Shown here in pieces: positions 63,466 to 64,000 of a DNA stretch of 64,000 nt. The notes beneath the pieces were generated by a model. It saw only the letters and a program-made list of their open reading frames with translations, had not been told where the DNA came from and made no database searches. The stretch is from Janthinobacterium silvisoli (GTDB lineage: Bacteria > Pseudomonadota > Gammaproteobacteria > Burkholderiales > Burkholderiaceae_D). Position 1 is the first letter of the stretch, and every line of letters begins with the position of its first letter. The translations under genes and the position numbers were made by a program. The DNA lies in NCBI RefSeq assembly GCF_014200725.1, contig NZ_JACHCL010000008.1, positions 107,907 to 171,906 on the forward strand, read 5' to 3'.

Positions 63466-63941
63466 CTATTCGTGTTGGCGAGGTCGTCGCGGTCGAAGGG
63501 ACCAAGATTTCGATTCGCATCTTTGAAGAATCGAACCGCGACACACTGTTCTTGCATGGCGAAAAATACAAAGGCGTGTCGATCCGGGAATATTTGTCTA
63601 TACAGCGTGGGTTCAGGGACATCGTATGCCTAGTACAAGGTGAATACCTGGATGAACGCAGAGTCGAGGGCGACGGTGCAAGCTCATATTTTGTCCGACG
63701 GGTCGAGGTAAAACCAATTGGATATCTAGAGGATGGGCGATTCAGAGAAGGTATCAAGTTCCTTCCTATGATCAAGGACTCTGCCTTCCTCATGCAAGAA
63801 TCCGCAGTCAAGGCCCTTTACGCGTCCGAGGATACGACTAAGGGACTAGTTATCGGCCAACTTCTCAAAGAAGAAATCCCTATTTCGCTCCCTTGGCAGC
63901 GTCTATTTGTAGTGGTCAACCCATCCCGGACACTACGTTAA
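63462..63941 (+). pseudogene. HerA-type ATPase, N-terminal part, interrupted by an insertion sequence
   Basis: The frame begins MTIRVGEVVAVEGTKISIRI, the HAS-barrel that opens HerA helicase/ATPases, and continues to IGQLLKEEIPISLPWQRL. In intact relatives the Walker A loop (GxTGSGKS) follows within a few residues. Here the frame enters a new sequence near 63908 and stops at TAA 63939-63941, about 11 foreign codons later. The ATPase domain is therefore missing from this reading frame; it may lie beyond the element, outside the window. Translation is coupled to the SIR2 gene by a 4-base overlap. Confidence 0.75.
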
Positions 63942-64000
63942 GTTTTTCTTCGGTGACGGCCGGTGCCAATCCGTGATTGAACTGATGTGGCCGTATCCAG
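63908..64000 (-). mobile_element. End of an IS3-family-like insertion sequence (continues beyond window)
   Basis: The element appears to begin TGTAGTGGTCAACCCATCCC, followed by GGACAC, typical of IS3-family ends. The minus-strand frame reads WIRPHQFNHGLAPAVTEEKL then NVVSGMG with TGA at 63916-63918. This looks like the C-terminus of an IS3-type transposase (RPHxxNxGLxPxxxEEKLxxxSG). The other end and target duplication lie outside the window. Confidence 0.65.

Noticed and set aside
1..64000. CRISPR arrays, rRNA and tRNA genes
   Set aside because: No regularly spaced repeats and no recognisable RNA gene were seen on either strand.

Overview
The window looks like the chromosome of a GC-rich betaproteobacterium, most plausibly an Oxalobacteraceae member of the Janthinobacterium/Massilia/Duganella type. 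That assignment is inferred from gene content (a CCXG-type PEP-CTERM protein, a cytochrome c-FTR1 fusion, an mdc/mad malonate cluster, MdtABC with a NodT-type outer membrane factor) and from codon usage; no rRNA or other marker gene is present. I found no tRNA, rRNA or CRISPR array. Most of the DNA is ordinary GC-rich accessory chromosome. Three stretches are visibly poorer in GC: about 5.9-9.6 kb, about 25.7-27.7 kb and 60.6-64.0 kb.

Layout. 0-5.7 kb: two short-chain dehydrogenases, a LysR regulator, a Fur-type promoter driving a cytochrome c-FTR1 iron permease, an unknown protein and a PEP-CTERM protein. 5.9-9.6 kb: an AT-rich signalling patch with a histidine kinase, a very short BLUF blue-light sensor and a two-receiver response regulator. 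9.8-17.3 kb: a DUF2946 protein with a TonB receptor, an EamA protein, AlaX, an AraC regulator, and a TetR/SDR/membrane-protein unit. 17.2-25.6 kb: a complete malonate-use cluster, mdcABCDE-madLM-mdcGH, divergent from mdcR; most of its genes overlap by 1-14 bases. 26-27.6 kb: an unknown gene and a decayed IS481-type transposase. 27.7-30.6 kb: an ECF sigma/anti-sigma pair flanked by two catalase-like peroxidases, one cytoplasmic and one exported. 30.6-40.5 kb: small regulator-plus-enzyme units (zinc dehydrogenase/TetR, cupin/AraC, Rrf2/methyltransferase, DUF2233 glycosidase, an arsB without other ars genes, panE-like, MerR/old yellow enzyme). 40.5-50.5 kb: a LytS/LytTR pair facing a DUF2306 membrane protein, a serine hydrolase, an AraC regulator, a flavin monooxygenase, and a hybrid kinase divergent from an OmpR-type regulator. 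50.7-59.7 kb: an MdtABC-type RND efflux operon with its own outer membrane factor. 59.8-60.5 kb: a glycine-zipper envelope protein.

The right edge (60.6-64.0 kb) is the most unusual part. A SIR2-domain protein overlaps, by ATGA, the start of a HerA-type ATPase, which is the layout of the SIR2-HerA antiphage system. The HerA reading frame runs through its N-terminal barrel and then breaks just before the expected Walker A, where the end of an IS3-family-like element begins (about 63908) and continues off the window. An unknown gene with an operator-like promoter and a LexA-like box lie next to this pair.

Starts were chosen by Shine-Dalgarno spacing, signal-peptide position and overlap with neighbours. 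Family names come from recognising motifs by eye; no database search was run.
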